The notes beneath the pieces were generated by a model. The model had not been told where the DNA came from and ran no database searches. It saw nothing but the letters and a program-made list of their open reading frames with translations. Source: Actinobacteria bacterium HGW-Actinobacteria-6 (GTDB taxonomy: Bacteria > Actinomycetota > Coriobacteriia > Anaerosomatales > Anaerosomataceae). From it: a stretch of DNA of 64,000 nt. Positions 1 through 10,308 of the stretch are shown piece by piece. Position numbers and translations under genes: made by a program. The stretch lies in NCBI GenBank assembly GCA_002841295.1, contig PHEU01000021.1, positions 1-64,000 on the forward strand, read 5' to 3'. How positions within the stretch are numbered: the stretch's first letter is position 1; each line of letters opens with the position of its first letter.

Positions 1-1
1 G

Positions 2-1333
2 ATCGGCGACTACACCATCCAGCCGGAGAACGGCGGCGTGGGCGTGTTCGCGCACGAGTACACGCACGACCTTGGCGTGCCGGACCTCTACGACACCGTT
101 GGCGGCGACAACGCCACCAGCTTCTGGACGCTCATGGACAGCGGCTCGTGGCTCTCGCAGGTGGATTACGACCTGGGCTCGGCGCCGAACCACCAGGGTC
201 CGTGGGAGAAGCTGCAGCTTGGCTGGCTCGACGTAGTGGTGGCCGATCCGGGCACCACGGCCGAGCTTACGCTGGGGCCGGTGGAGCACCAATCCACGCA
301 GCCGCAGGCGCTCTTGGTGAACCTGCCCGACAAGACCGTGTCGTGGACGGTAGCCGCGCCGTACGCCGGCACGTACTTCTACTACAGCGGTCAGGGCGAC
401 AACCTTCGCAACAAGATGACGAAAGCGTTCACCTTGCCTGCCGGCGCGCAGCTCACGGCGATGGTGAACTACCAGATCGAAAAGGGCTACGACTACGCGA
501 ACCTCATCGTCTCGACCGACGGCGGGGCCACGTGGAACACGGTGCCGACGAACCTCTCCAGCTCAACGGTCGAGGCGAACGGCATCGACGGCTCCACCAG
601 GCGGTGGACGCAGCTCACAGCCGATCTCTCGGCGTACACGGGGGATGTGCTGCTGGGCTTCAGCTACATCACCGACGGCGGCGTGGCCGAGCTCGGGTTC
701 ATGGTGGATGATCTTGCGATCACCGATCAGACGCTTGATGGTGCCGAGTCAGACACCGGCTGGACGTTTGACGGCTTCAAGCGATCGACAGGCACCGAGG
801 GCGGCACGTACTGGAACTACTACCTGGCCGAGAACCGCACGTACGCCGGGTACGACGTTGCGCTCCAGAAGGCGTACAACTGGGGCAACCTGCTGGGGAA
901 GAGCGCGATGCCCAACTGGGCCGAGCGGTTCCCGTACCAAGACGGCCTGCTCGTGTGGTACTGCGATACCTCGCAGGTGGACAACAACGCCAGCGTGCAT
1001 CCCGGGCACGGGTTCGCGCTGCCGGTGGACGCGCACCCCAAGGCGCTCACGCGCAACGGGAAGAACCTGTGGCGCAACCGGATCCAGACGTACGACTCGA
1101 CCTTCGGGCTGGAGGCGACCGACGCGCTGCCGCTGCACTACAACGGCAAGCTCTATCCGATCCCGAGCCTGTCGGCCGTGTCGGTCTTTGACGGCATGCT
1201 GTCGTACTACGACGCGACCAACCCGACCGGCAGCGTGATCACGCCGGTGACCTCGGCGAAGATCCAGGTGCTGGGGACGACGACGTCGGATGATGGCGGG
1301 GTTTACATGGGCGTGAGGGTGACGGCGCCGTAG
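2..1333 (+). CDS. M6-family (immune inhibitor A type) secreted metalloprotease, 5' end missing
   Basis: The reading frame is open from the first bases of the window, so the N-terminal signal and propeptide lie outside it. The visible part begins just before the zinc motif HEYTHDLGVPDLYD, which fits HExxHxxGxxD and is typical of peptidase family M6. About 420 residues follow, rich in aromatic and Gly/Asp beta-type sequence (for example LGFSYITDGG and ELGFMVDDLAITD), resembling the C-terminal VEG-like region of immune inhibitor A. It is presumably a secreted protease. The frame stops at a TAG followed closely by a strong terminator hairpin. A degenerate copy of its 3' end recurs near 7.3 kb. 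Confidence 0.9.
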   Translation: MGDYTIQPENGGVGVFAHEYTHDLGVPDLYDTVGGDNATSFWTLMDSGSWLSQVDYDLGSAPNHQGPWEKLQLGWLDVVVADPGTTAELTLGPVEHQSTQPQALLVNLPDKTVSWTVAAPYAGTYFYYSGQGDNLRNKMTKAFTLPAGAQLTAMVNYQIEKGYDYANLIVSTDGGATWNTVPTNLSSSTVEANGIDGSTRRWTQLTADLSAYTGDVLLGFSYITDGGVAELGFMVDDLAITDQTLDGAESDTGWTFDGFKRSTGTEGGTYWNYYLAENRTYAGYDVALQKAYNWGNLLGKSAMPNWAERFPYQDGLLVWYCDTSQVDNNASVHPGHGFALPVDAHPKALTRNGKNLWRNRIQTYDSTFGLEATDALPLHYNGKLYPIPSLSAVSVFDGMLSYYDATNPTGSVITPVTSAKIQVLGTTTSDDGGVYMGVRVTAP

Positions 1334-1370
1334 GCGGAGTAGCAAGCGAACGACGCAGGTGAGTGACGAA

Positions 1371-1397
1371 GGGGCGCCCGGGTGGGCGCCCCTTCTT
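1371..1397 (+). terminator. Rho-independent terminator after the M6 protease
   Basis: A perfect 9-bp stem GGGGCGCCC / GGGCGCCCC (1371-1379 with 1384-1392) closes a 4-nt loop and is followed by TTCTT. It lies about 40 bp after the protease stop. Confidence 0.85.
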
Positions 1398-1511
1398 GCG
1401 TTCGGACGAGGCGCGCCTATCAATGTCAGAGCCTTCCTGTAGGTTCATCCCAGGACGCACGGTCGTATGACCGAGAACAGATCGACCCGCACACAACCCT
1501 TGGAGGACTTC

Positions 1512-1658
1512 ATGGCAACACTGCTTCGAGTGGCGATGGTCGTGTTGTACGTGCTAGCCGCAGTGCCTTTGGTGGTGGGAGCATTCCCGATAGCCCTGGC
1601 GATGGCCGCGCTCGGCTGGCTGTGCGGCAAAGCATCTGAGGCGGTGGATGGAGAGTAG
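1512..1658 (+). CDS. Small membrane protein (48 aa)
   Basis: The ATG at 1512 is preceded by a good ribosome site (TTGGAGGACTTC), which favours it over the in-frame upstream ATG at 1467. The product is almost entirely hydrophobic: one long or two short membrane segments from about residue 5 to 38, with a short charged tail ending EAVDGE. No family is recognised. It lies between a terminator and the convergent helicase gene, so it is probably monocistronic. Confidence 0.6.
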   Translation: MATLLRVAMVVLYVLAAVPLVVGAFPIALAMAALGWLCGKASEAVDGE

Positions 1659-1749
1659 GTTGCGTCGGGGGCGCGCCGACTGTCGCACGCGTCTAGGTCT
1701 AGTCGCAGAGAATCGTTGATTTGAACGAGAAGCTAGTGAGGCTCAGACC

Positions 1750-4700
1750 TTACTTCTCGTTGAGATACTTCGCCGCAACTGCTGCGAGCTGCTCCTTAAT
1801 CTCCGTGGTTGGTTGCGTTATGGCGTAGACAATCGAAAGACTGGCGACTGCGTCTTTGTTCGATGATGTTGCGTCGGGAGAGCAGTCGTGAATCTGCCGC
1901 AGAACTTCCAGCATCTCCAAAGGCGGGATCTCCATCACGCCGCGTGGACCGCGGTCTCGAGCGAGAATGTCTGGCTGACCCGTAACGTGCACCGTATTAA
2001 TCGGCTCTCCGCCGTCCGCATATTCAGTGCGCCTAGAGATGGCTCCCGACCGGGCCATTGAGGTCAAGGCTGTGTCGAGGAACACTCTCTCAGAGGGCCC
2101 TGCAGAAGCGCTTGATGGCGAGTTGCGGAAATAGAGGGCGCAAAGGCGTTCCACGGCGATTGGCCCCTCAGCCTCGATGATTTCTAGAAGACTATCGCGC
2201 AAGAGTTCGAGTGAGCAGCGTGCTGTATTTGGCAGTCTGCACGCGATCCACGCTGTGTAAGGACGGAGTGAGACAAGCGATTGGCACACCAAGTCACATT
2301 CCTTATATGCATTGGCTCGCGTGCGTCCGAGGTTGGTGGCTGGTCTTTTTGCGCGCTCGGGTAAGGCAGGCCTGTCTATCACAGGAGTAGATACTGCTGG
2401 CTGTCGGTGCATGCTGAGGGAGGCTTCATCACGCCTGGTTGCACCACTGCCAGCGCTTGCTGAGGCGCTCTGCACATGTGGAGTTTCGATTGGCGCACTT
2501 GCCGACGGCATGACTTCAGGAAGGGTCGGCCGCTCAGCAGCATGGTACGTTGGAACATCATCACGCGCTGTTGTTCCCGAGTGAGTTGGGCTGGCATCAG
2601 CCGACAAGTCTCGGGAAGCAACACTGCTGTAGACCTTCAGATCCGCCAGTCGCTCCCAGAGCCCTTCCATTGCCTTCGTGGGGTTTCGACGGAAGCTGCT
2701 CTCTGTCACCCGCCAGAACGGTAGGCCGCAGCGTTCCAGTTTCCGCTGTCGGGCGACATCGGCGTCGTACTGTTCAGGACCGTGCCAGGTTTCGCCGTCA
2801 CATTCGACTGCTACGCAACCTTCAATCCCCTGGACCATCAGGTCGATGAAATAGCCACCGGACTTGTACTGCGGAATAACTCGGTAGCCTCGGCCAACTA
2901 TGAGTAGGAACACATCCAGCTCGAACCAGCTATCGAACGGCTCGGGTTGATTGCCAAGAGTTCGGTTCTTGGAGGCACGACGTCTAAGTGCGTCGATATC
3001 TAGCCCGGACGCATCGTCCCAATTCCCGACTCGGGGTTCGAGGCAGTACTCGAGCAGTTGACGTCGGAAGCAGGCATGACTCAAATCAGCAGAGACAACG
3101 CTGTGGAAGAGCCAGAGTTGGTCTTTCGCTCGACTCACCGCGACGTTGAACCGACGTTTATGGGACTCTGAACTTAGCACGCCGATTCGCTGGTTGTTGG
3201 CGTTCACCATACTCAGGAATATGATGTCGCGTTCATCGCCTTGAAAGTCGTACGCGTCGCCGCAGATGATCTTCCGTCGCCGGATCTCCTCTGCCCCGAT
3301 CCTCTCAAGTAGCAAGCGCTCGACCAGAAGCGCTTGTTTTGAGGTACTGAGCAGGCTAATGACTCCCATGGTCAGGCCGTCGTACGCGGGGTCTTTGCAG
3401 AGCGATACGATCTTTTCCACGATAGCTTTGGCTTCCGGAGGATTGACTGTTCCTTTGCCGTCCTCTTGATACCCCTGGCTCACATGTTCGACCATGATTG
3501 GAGGCAGCCGGTCCGCTCCGTACTGTCGCAGAGGCTCTAGGGGCTGGTCGGCGTAGCACAAGTTATTCGAGAACTGGATGATTTCCGGCATGCACCGGAA
3601 GTGCTCTCTCAGGCGGAGGGGATGTCCGAAGTACTGCTTGCCCAGGTCGAACAGGCTACTCCCGACGCCGAAGACGCCTTTGAATGGCATTTCGGAGAGG
3701 TAGAGGTTCACGAGGTCCTGAACGGCATCCACACTGACGCCGACATCGTCCGGAGAGATCTGCTGATCGTCGCCGACGACGATGACCTTCTTGGCGATGT
3801 ACGTGACGAATAGTGCCTCGGGACCGCTCTGACTGGCTTCATCGACGATGGCTACATCGAACATGGCAGGTTTAGGATCGAGCGTCTCGGCAACCTTGTA
3901 CAGAGGCATGATCCAGGCTGGGATCACGTCCTTGCAGTACTGCATGTGTTCACGGGCCGCATTGCGATGGAGCGGAGCGTGCTTGCCTGTTCCCTTTCCG
4001 AGCTTCTTGATTTCCCGAGCCCAAGCTACGAGGTGACCTCGGTGGGCATCAGTCATCTTCGACAGACAATGGGACCATGCGAGCTCGGCTGCGAGAGTAG
4101 CTACGGTGCTGTCAACGTGGCCTTGCTGTTCCTCGAGCCGCTGAGATACCTCCTCGTGTGCGGTGGGATTACACACGCGGCGCAGCCATAGTTCGGCTCG
4201 CAGCCAATTCCAGGCGACCGGCAATTGAGTCAACGTCACAGCGGAGGGTCCTTCACCCCATCCAAAGAGGTGGTTGGCCAGTGCGCGTGACCTCTCGGAG
4301 AGAGCCTCGAACGCGGGCTGAATCGCGGCGAGATGGAGTTGGCTTCTCTCAAGTACATCAAGGTCAGCCAGCACGCCCTCGTATGCGTCAGAATCGCGAT
4401 TCTCGATGGCAACCACAAGCGTTGGCACGAGGGGGTGAGGCGAGGGTCCGCACGCCGTAGCCGTTTCAGCCACGCGGTGTAGGCGCTCCGTTGATTGCGT
4501 GTGGCGCAGTTGGCGAGCTGCGATCTCTGCTGCGCTGATGACTTCTTCCAGACCTGCGTCGCTGGTCAAGTTTGGGGAGAATCCGAAGTCCACGTCGGAG
4601 CACTCTTTACGCAGATTGCTAACACGTGCGGCCGCGTCGACGATCATTGAGATTCTTCGTCGCAACGTACGAAGATCGGAGACCCTTGCCGTCTGAGAGG

Positions 4701-7086
4701 GACCTGTTCCAAGACCGTGGTTGGAAAGGCGGAGAGTGGCGGCTCGCAGCGTTTGTTCGATTTCGATTGCCGCCGCCACTTGCTTCAGTTTTGATGCCTC
4801 GGCGCACAGCGCACCATCAATGCGAGTCTCCTCGACCAAATAGAGGCATTCCTTGACCAGCTTCGAGCGAAAGGGTCCAATTCCCAGGCTCTTTCCGCAC
4901 TCAAGGTGCGTACAGAGCCTGGTTGCGTCGGTTCTGATTTGTGCGATTGATTTATCACTTGGCGATTCAATTTCAAGGTAGAGCGTGCCGAGCTGCTCAA
5001 TCTCAGAGAGCACTCCGTCGAGGTACTGGGCTTCTTGTTCAGTCGCTGCAGTGTCACCAGCTAGGACGTTTCTAAGCATCTCTCCGAAGCGTTCTTGCTG
5101 ATGGACAATCTGGGTGACTGCAGCAAGGTCAGCCTTGGCATCGATCGCATGCGACTTGATGGTGCTTGGATCCTGTGGCCACATGAATCCGTTACTTTCG
5201 GGTTCATGTGTGCCGAGAGCGGCCAGCGACTCACGCTCCATTGCGACCAGAGACCTGAACGTTTCTGCATCCGGCAGAGCTGCCAACGCGGGTCGCGAGA
5301 GAGCCAACTCGTCCACATATTTCAGCGTGAGGGACCGGGCCAGGGGAGCTGCGCTGTTGCACTCGTCTTGGCTGAGCGGACAGGCTCCGGGGTCAGTATC
5401 GTCTGTGAAGAACTTGGCAATCCAGCCGTACTCATGTGATTCCTCGTGCACCCGCTGTGCGACCGAGGCTCGCGTGCCCTCATACGCGCCAGGCACGGCC
5501 TGAGTTTGTTCCGTCTCTGCTTGGCGTAGCTCACGGAGACGTGCAAGGCTAGTCTGGACTGCTTCTCGACCCTCATGGTAGTTCGTGAGAAGACGCCTAC
5601 GTGACTCGGCGGCAGCCTCAGGACGCCAGGCCTCGTATTTCGCTGAGATGGAGCTGACTGCCATTTCCAGTGACATGTTTGACTCATGATCTGAGCCAAG
5701 CAGGAGCACGCACAGGCTTTGCAGCTCGGGTGGCAACATGTCTCGGAGAACATGGAGTGCCCGAGCTCCCTTGCTTGTCACGAGCACACGGTTGCCTCGA
5801 GCCAGAAGGTCGCACACAAGGTTGGTGATTGTGTGTGACTTCCCTGTGCCAGGCGGACCCTGAACAATCAGGCCGCCTTCTGCTTGCGCGAGCTTCGTCA
5901 CGATCATGCGCTGCTCGTCGTTGGATTTCTTCGGGAAGAAGACCATTCCGTCGAGAAGTGGATCCTGATCCAGAGCCTTGACCTCATCGCCGATCTCGGC
6001 CGGGGCCGCGTCTTCTGTCGCAGGACTCGGGACTCCAAGAATCACCGCAAGCGCGGGCGGGATGGATTGTTCGTTGGTGACCTGAGACTCGATTGATGCG
6101 AGGAGGGACGAGATTGATTTCTCGCCCCGCTTTCGCATGACCAAAACAGGTGAGTACGTGATTTGCGGGTGGGAGTCGGCTGATGAGGCTGGCATGAGAG
6201 TGTTGTCGTACGAACCGTCCGCAGCAAGCACGAACGCAATGCTGGTGAGAACGCCTCCGGCCGATGAGCGCTCGACAAGCTCGCCGCCACAGTCCGCGAC
6301 CAGGCTGTGCATCATGCGCGTGGCATCCGGATCAGGTCGCCGCGTGATCGGGAGCATGTCCAGTTCGAGGGCCGGATTCGCGTCAGATTGGAGGCTCACG
6401 TTTATCGATCCGTTACCCGCGTCCATTTCCACCGTGACAGGGATGGTGAGCAGCGGTCGTCGAATGGGTTCCTGGGTGTCCTGATCCTTCCAGACCAGCG
6501 TTCCAACCCCCAGAATCATCTCCCACTGTTCGCCGAGCTGGATCTGGCGCTGGCGCCAGGAGAACAGTTGTCCGTACAGCGATTGGATGGCGGCCTTATT
6601 CCTGTCGGTCTGCGCCCACGGAAGCCAAGATCGCGAAATGTACCGTTGAACTTCGTCATAAGCCCCTGGTGAATCATCGAGTTTCATGACGATTGGGTCG
6701 ACCGAAACCGAGTTCCCCTCGTCGTCCGTCTTCGGAGCGTCTGAAGGAACCGAGATGGTGCGAAGGACGAGGGGTGCCTCAAGAGTCGAGTCCGACAGGG
6801 TCTCCAAGTCAAGCCAACAGGCGACGCCTGCCGAGGGGGGAGGCGCAGAAGGACGTTGCGGTCGTTTCACAGACAGTAGTGTCCCTGTGCTGAGGATATC
6901 GTTGCTGTCGAGGAGCGCGTTGGTCACCTCGGTGCCGGATGGCCAGCTGTGAACCCACGACAGGTCCCATGTGTCCATGTTCCGCTGCTGCCGCGTGCGC
7001 AGTTGTGTGTATTCAGCGAGGTAGCGGAAGACGTTCTTCGCCAACTGAACGCTAGTGGCTGGAGGCAACGTTGAGACTCCCAACAT
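1750..7086 (-). CDS. Giant SF1 helicase with C-terminal Vsr-like endonuclease domain (probable antiviral)
   Basis: A protein of about 1780 residues. The Walker A motif GPPGTGKSHTITNL is at roughly residue 410, the Walker B-type VDEASQSGPE near 1080, and the C-terminal helicase motifs FQGDERDIIFLSMV and NVAVSRAKDQLW near 1290-1320, as in Upf1/DNA2-like SF1 helicases. After these comes a Vsr/MTES_1575-type nuclease segment (IDLMVQG..VAVECDGETWHG), then a low-complexity linker and an unassigned C-terminal domain. Helicase-Vsr fusions of this kind are known from defence islands, and the neighbours here are restriction genes. I see no classical DUF4011 opening. The start is uncertain: the frame is open to 7212, the ATG at 7086 has no Shine-Dalgarno, and a TTG at 7068 follows GGGAG. 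Base composition looks more AT-rich than the flanks, suggesting transfer. Confidence 0.88.
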   Translation of the reverse strand: MLGVSTLPPATSVQLAKNVFRYLAEYTQLRTRQQRNMDTWDLSWVHSWPSGTEVTNALLDSNDILSTGTLLSVKRPQRPSAPPPSAGVACWLDLETLSDSTLEAPLVLRTISVPSDAPKTDDEGNSVSVDPIVMKLDDSPGAYDEVQRYISRSWLPWAQTDRNKAAIQSLYGQLFSWRQRQIQLGEQWEMILGVGTLVWKDQDTQEPIRRPLLTIPVTVEMDAGNGSINVSLQSDANPALELDMLPITRRPDPDATRMMHSLVADCGGELVERSSAGGVLTSIAFVLAADGSYDNTLMPASSADSHPQITYSPVLVMRKRGEKSISSLLASIESQVTNEQSIPPALAVILGVPSPATEDAAPAEIGDEVKALDQDPLLDGMVFFPKKSNDEQRMIVTKLAQAEGGLIVQGPPGTGKSHTITNLVCDLLARGNRVLVTSKGARALHVLRDMLPPELQSLCVLLLGSDHESNMSLEMAVSSISAKYEAWRPEAAAESRRRLLTNYHEGREAVQTSLARLRELRQAETEQTQAVPGAYEGTRASVAQRVHEESHEYGWIAKFFTDDTDPGACPLSQDECNSAAPLARSLTLKYVDELALSRPALAALPDAETFRSLVAMERESLAALGTHEPESNGFMWPQDPSTIKSHAIDAKADLAAVTQIVHQQERFGEMLRNVLAGDTAATEQEAQYLDGVLSEIEQLGTLYLEIESPSDKSIAQIRTDATRLCTHLECGKSLGIGPFRSKLVKECLYLVEETRIDGALCAEASKLKQVAAAIEIEQTLRAATLRLSNHGLGTGPSQTARVSDLRTLRRRISMIVDAAARVSNLRKECSDVDFGFSPNLTSDAGLEEVISAAEIAARQLRHTQSTERLHRVAETATACGPSPHPLVPTLVVAIENRDSDAYEGVLADLDVLERSQLHLAAIQPAFEALSERSRALANHLFGWGEGPSAVTLTQLPVAWNWLRAELWLRRVCNPTAHEEVSQRLEEQQGHVDSTVATLAAELAWSHCLSKMTDAHRGHLVAWAREIKKLGKGTGKHAPLHRNAAREHMQYCKDVIPAWIMPLYKVAETLDPKPAMFDVAIVDEASQSGPEALFVTYIAKKVIVVGDDQQISPDDVGVSVDAVQDLVNLYLSEMPFKGVFGVGSSLFDLGKQYFGHPLRLREHFRCMPEIIQFSNNLCYADQPLEPLRQYGADRLPPIMVEHVSQGYQEDGKGTVNPPEAKAIVEKIVSLCKDPAYDGLTMGVISLLSTSKQALLVERLLLERIGAEEIRRRKIICGDAYDFQGDERDIIFLSMVNANNQRIGVLSSESHKRRFNVAVSRAKDQLWLFHSVVSADLSHACFRRQLLEYCLEPRVGNWDDASGLDIDALRRRASKNRTLGNQPEPFDSWFELDVFLLIVGRGYRVIPQYKSGGYFIDLMVQGIEGCVAVECDGETWHGPEQYDADVARQRKLERCGLPFWRVTESSFRRNPTKAMEGLWERLADLKVYSSVASRDLSADASPTHSGTTARDDVPTYHAAERPTLPEVMPSASAPIETPHVQSASASAGSGATRRDEASLSMHRQPAVSTPVIDRPALPERAKRPATNLGRTRANAYKECDLVCQSLVSLRPYTAWIACRLPNTARCSLELLRDSLLEIIEAEGPIAVERLCALYFRNSPSSASAGPSERVFLDTALTSMARSGAISRRTEYADGGEPINTVHVTGQPDILARDRGPRGVMEIPPLEMLEVLRQIHDCSPDATSSNKDAVASLSIVYAITQPTTEIKEQLAAVAAKYLNEK

Positions 7087-7273
7087 CGATGTATGAGTTT
7101 GCGAGTGCGAAAGTTGGCGATGATTGGAGGCCCTGGCCGTTCGCCCTGCGTAGAATACCTCAGTCGCGCGCCGAGGGCGGAATCTCATCGCACCGTCGCT
7201 TCTGACTCGCAACCCCTGTTCGGGTGATCATGACTTATCGCTCTGACATTCTCGAACGCGTTGAGTGAGCGGT

Positions 7274-7351
7274 GAGATGTTGGGCTTCGGCTACATCATT
7301 GACGGCGGCGTGTACATGGGCGCGAGAGTGATGGTGCCATGGGTGGAGTGA
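7274..7351 (+). pseudogene. Degenerate 3' fragment of an M6 protease gene
   Basis: Read from 7277 the sequence encodes MLGFGYIIDGG joined directly to VYMGARVMVPWVE and a stop. The first half matches LLGFSYITDGG around 650-680 of the window, and the second half matches GGVYMGVRVTAP at the protease end (1294-1333). About 600 bp between these two blocks is missing. Resemblance continues past the stop (ttagtaacgggg against tgagtgacgaagggg) into a weak hairpin. It is therefore a decayed internal-deletion copy of the upstream gene. The rest of the interval 7087-7514 shows no other gene. Confidence 0.7.
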
Positions 7352-7514
7352 GGTCGCGCTATGCACGTTAGTAACGGGGTCCCCGAAGGGATATGGGCCC
7401 TGGTTGGGCCTGTTTCTCTGATTCTTGAGGAGTCTGACTTAAGTGACTAAGAAACAAGCTGATCACGCGGCACATTCCCAGTGTTGGCGTTCGCCTGGTT
7501 CCCGTCTGTGAATG

Positions 7515-10304
7515 CTATCGAACCTGCTCGCCGGTTGTCGCGACGCTGTATTCAACACCCTCCAGTGCTCGCTCGAAGTGCGCGCGCCCGCACTGGACCT
7601 TATACCGCTCGAATGTCGCGAGTTCACCCTCCACCCGGCCCTTTGTCTCGGTGACCAAATACACACGCTCGGCGCCGTCCCGATCAAGCACGATTGCCCA
7701 ATCCGGCCGATAGCGGCCGACGGGTGTGTCAACCTCGAACCATGCCGGCAGTTTGAGGTAGACCTTGACGTCATCCCGGGCTTCCATGGCATTGGCAAAA
7801 TTGCTCTCGATGATGGAATCACACGGCACAAGATCGTACAGGCTCCGCTCCGACTCGACCACGTACTTGCTGAAAGCAGCGACTTCGTCCTCGGCAAGCA
7901 GCCTGGACATGTTGAACCACTCGCCAGTCTGCTGGTACTTGATGCCATGGACGAGCTGAGTCGCGAGGGCCGCCCTGAGACACCTAGCGGCCGCTGCGGC
8001 GAATTCATGAGGACTGTCCAGTAGGTGACTGGCGGCGGGATCCACCCTGCGAATGAAGTCAAGTAGCGTGCGTCCTGACAGGCGTACCGGCGGGCTTGCC
8101 TGTTCTAGGTGCTGTCGAATGAGCTCTACAACGTTCGGTAGGGGGAATCGCCCACTGAGATCTTTGAGACTGCGCGCGCCTGCGGACTGTAGCGCTATGA
8201 ATGCATTCTCGTCGGCGATAACCACCGCTCGAGTGAAGGTAATCCGAGGTCTTTCGACAGTCTCGAGCTTCATCGACTCGAGCGCCTCCACCAAGAGCGT
8301 CTGAGAGTCCACCTCGACTGCGTAACGGCTCTTGTGGCTGATGCGGGTCCAAAGCTCCGCAAACTCAGGGCTGAGCGCTCTTTGCTTGCGCAGGTGAGCG
8401 ACGCGCTCCCCGGACTTCCGAGGTGGGGGAGGAAGGATGCCCTCGCCGAAGGCGTCTTCGATTTCGCGTCGTTCCGAGTCTGTCAGATTGCCCATTGATT
8501 TGCCGTACCGCTCCTCAATCTCCGCACGGTACTCCGAGGCGATCTCGCTCTGGAGCGCCTGAACATAGGATCGGTAGCTTTCATTCGCGATCACTGTAAG
8601 GATGTTCACTCTCTCGTCATGAACGCGCTCGCCGCGCTGATCAACAGCGAGCCTCACCCCGCGCCCAATCTCTTGGCGTTTCTTGACCTGCGAGGAAGTC
8701 TGGTTGAGGGTGCAGATCTGGAAGACGTTCGGGTTATCCCATCCTTCGCGAAGCGCGGAGTGGGAGAAGATGAACGCGATCTGCTTCTTGCGTCGGGTGT
8801 CATTATCATCGTCGGGTGACGGGAAGGCCAAGAGCGCCTCCTTGTCGCGCATGATGGCGTCGTATGCTAATTGATCTTCACGTGCCTCGCCCGAAGAAGA
8901 GTCCAGCATCTCTATCTCACCGCCACGTTTGCGCTTCTCGGCGAAGTAGGCCGCCCGTACCTGATCAGGCTCTGCATCCTCCCATTCCGGATGCCCAACC
9001 TTGAGCTCATTGAAGATGCGGTCAAACAGAATCCGTATGGTGCCGTTGTCGGCTGCGTAGTTGTCTACTTTGTCGATGAAGAACAGCGACAGGACCTTGA
9101 TCCCGCGCTCCCGCAGGCGCACCTGTTTGTGCAGGTGCTCATCAATGGTTCGCCTTATCTGCGCCTCGAACAGGGCTTCTTTGTCCGAGCCAATCTCAGC
9201 ACCGCTCGTGAGCTCGATTCCGTTGGAAAACACCACCGTGCCCCATCCCGGATTGATTTCATCGATTACGAAATCCTGATACTCACGACGCCCGGTTCGG
9301 TCCGCCAGTGACTCGCCCGGCTTAAAAGCCAAGGTGCTCTCCCGCACCGCCCCTCCAGCGTTCGATGCATGTACTGTCAGTCGGGCATCGATTCGTGTCT
9401 TGTTCACCCGGATCTCGTCCAGGCGCACGAATGGCAGGGCGTCGTCGCCCTCCTTGAGCACTGAGTCGACCTCGATGCGCTTCACGAGGCCCTGCTGATA
9501 TGCCTCGTAGGGAGTGAGCCTGTACACCAGGTTGTAGGACGTCCTGTGCGTCGCGCTATACCGCAATGCCATCAGCGGGTCGAGAGAAGCGAGCGCGATC
9601 CTGCTCTTCTCACTCTCGAAGTTCTGGGGCTCGTCTAGAATCAGCACTGGCTTGGCCATTTGAATCAGGTGGAGTGGTGTCTCTCCTTGCAGCTGATCTC
9701 TCGACTGGCGGATGATATTGGCAGCTTTGTTGAATGAGTCGATGGTCATGATCAGGAATTCAACACTATCGGAGTATGCGAACTGTCGCACCTGGGTTAA
9801 GTTGGCGGAATCGTACACGTTGTAGCGATACACAACGTTGTCGAACAGCTCCCTGAAATGGAGCCGCGTTACGTCAAACGTCTTGATCACGCCTTCGCGA
9901 ACGGCGACTGACGGCACAACTATGATGAACTTTCGCATGCCGTAGCGTCGGTGAAGCTCGAGTGCCGTTCTCAAGTACACGTAGGTTTTACCTGTTCCGG
10001 TCTCCATTTCAATCGAAAAGTTCAGGAACCGGCCATACCGCACACCCTCCGGCGCGTCGAAGGGAAGCTCGAGCGCGTGCAAAGCGTCATCAACCGCTAC
10101 TGCGCTCCTTGTTTGCACAGCCCGTACGTTACGAACGAGCTCCTGTTCGTTCAGGTCGATGCGGTTTGCGACTGCGGCCAACCCTAGAGAGCCGTCGCCG
10201 AAGGTAATTCCTGCGGACACAAACCCCTGCCCCTGGAATAGGTCGGCGACCGAATTGATCGCTCTTAGTTGGAATTCCTGATCAGCGTCAAACTTGAACT
10301 GCAT
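7515..10304 (-). CDS. res: Type III restriction enzyme, Res (helicase-nuclease) subunit
   Basis: A 929-residue protein beginning MQFKFDADQEFQL, with a DEAD-like SF2 helicase core. Walker A is METGTGKTYVYLRTA near residue 105, and the DEAD-type box is ILDEPQNFES near 225. Motif VI-like sequence QEIGRGVRLAVD lies near 560. The C-terminal PD-(D/E)xK nuclease is visible as YRPDWAIVLDRDG followed by YLVTETKG near residues 865-890. Res cuts DNA after ATP-driven contact between two head-to-head recognition sites, in complex with Mod. The gene starts 4 bp after the mod stop, so the two are co-transcribed. Length and motif order are normal and it looks intact. Confidence 0.95.
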   Translation of the reverse strand: MQFKFDADQEFQLRAINSVADLFQGQGFVSAGITFGDGSLGLAAVANRIDLNEQELVRNVRAVQTRSAVAVDDALHALELPFDAPEGVRYGRFLNFSIEMETGTGKTYVYLRTALELHRRYGMRKFIIVVPSVAVREGVIKTFDVTRLHFRELFDNVVYRYNVYDSANLTQVRQFAYSDSVEFLIMTIDSFNKAANIIRQSRDQLQGETPLHLIQMAKPVLILDEPQNFESEKSRIALASLDPLMALRYSATHRTSYNLVYRLTPYEAYQQGLVKRIEVDSVLKEGDDALPFVRLDEIRVNKTRIDARLTVHASNAGGAVRESTLAFKPGESLADRTGRREYQDFVIDEINPGWGTVVFSNGIELTSGAEIGSDKEALFEAQIRRTIDEHLHKQVRLRERGIKVLSLFFIDKVDNYAADNGTIRILFDRIFNELKVGHPEWEDAEPDQVRAAYFAEKRKRGGEIEMLDSSSGEAREDQLAYDAIMRDKEALLAFPSPDDDNDTRRKKQIAFIFSHSALREGWDNPNVFQICTLNQTSSQVKKRQEIGRGVRLAVDQRGERVHDERVNILTVIANESYRSYVQALQSEIASEYRAEIEERYGKSMGNLTDSERREIEDAFGEGILPPPPRKSGERVAHLRKQRALSPEFAELWTRISHKSRYAVEVDSQTLLVEALESMKLETVERPRITFTRAVVIADENAFIALQSAGARSLKDLSGRFPLPNVVELIRQHLEQASPPVRLSGRTLLDFIRRVDPAASHLLDSPHEFAAAAARCLRAALATQLVHGIKYQQTGEWFNMSRLLAEDEVAAFSKYVVESERSLYDLVPCDSIIESNFANAMEARDDVKVYLKLPAWFEVDTPVGRYRPDWAIVLDRDGAERVYLVTETKGRVEGELATFERYKVQCGRAHFERALEGVEYSVATTGEQVR

Positions 10305-10308
10305 GGCG

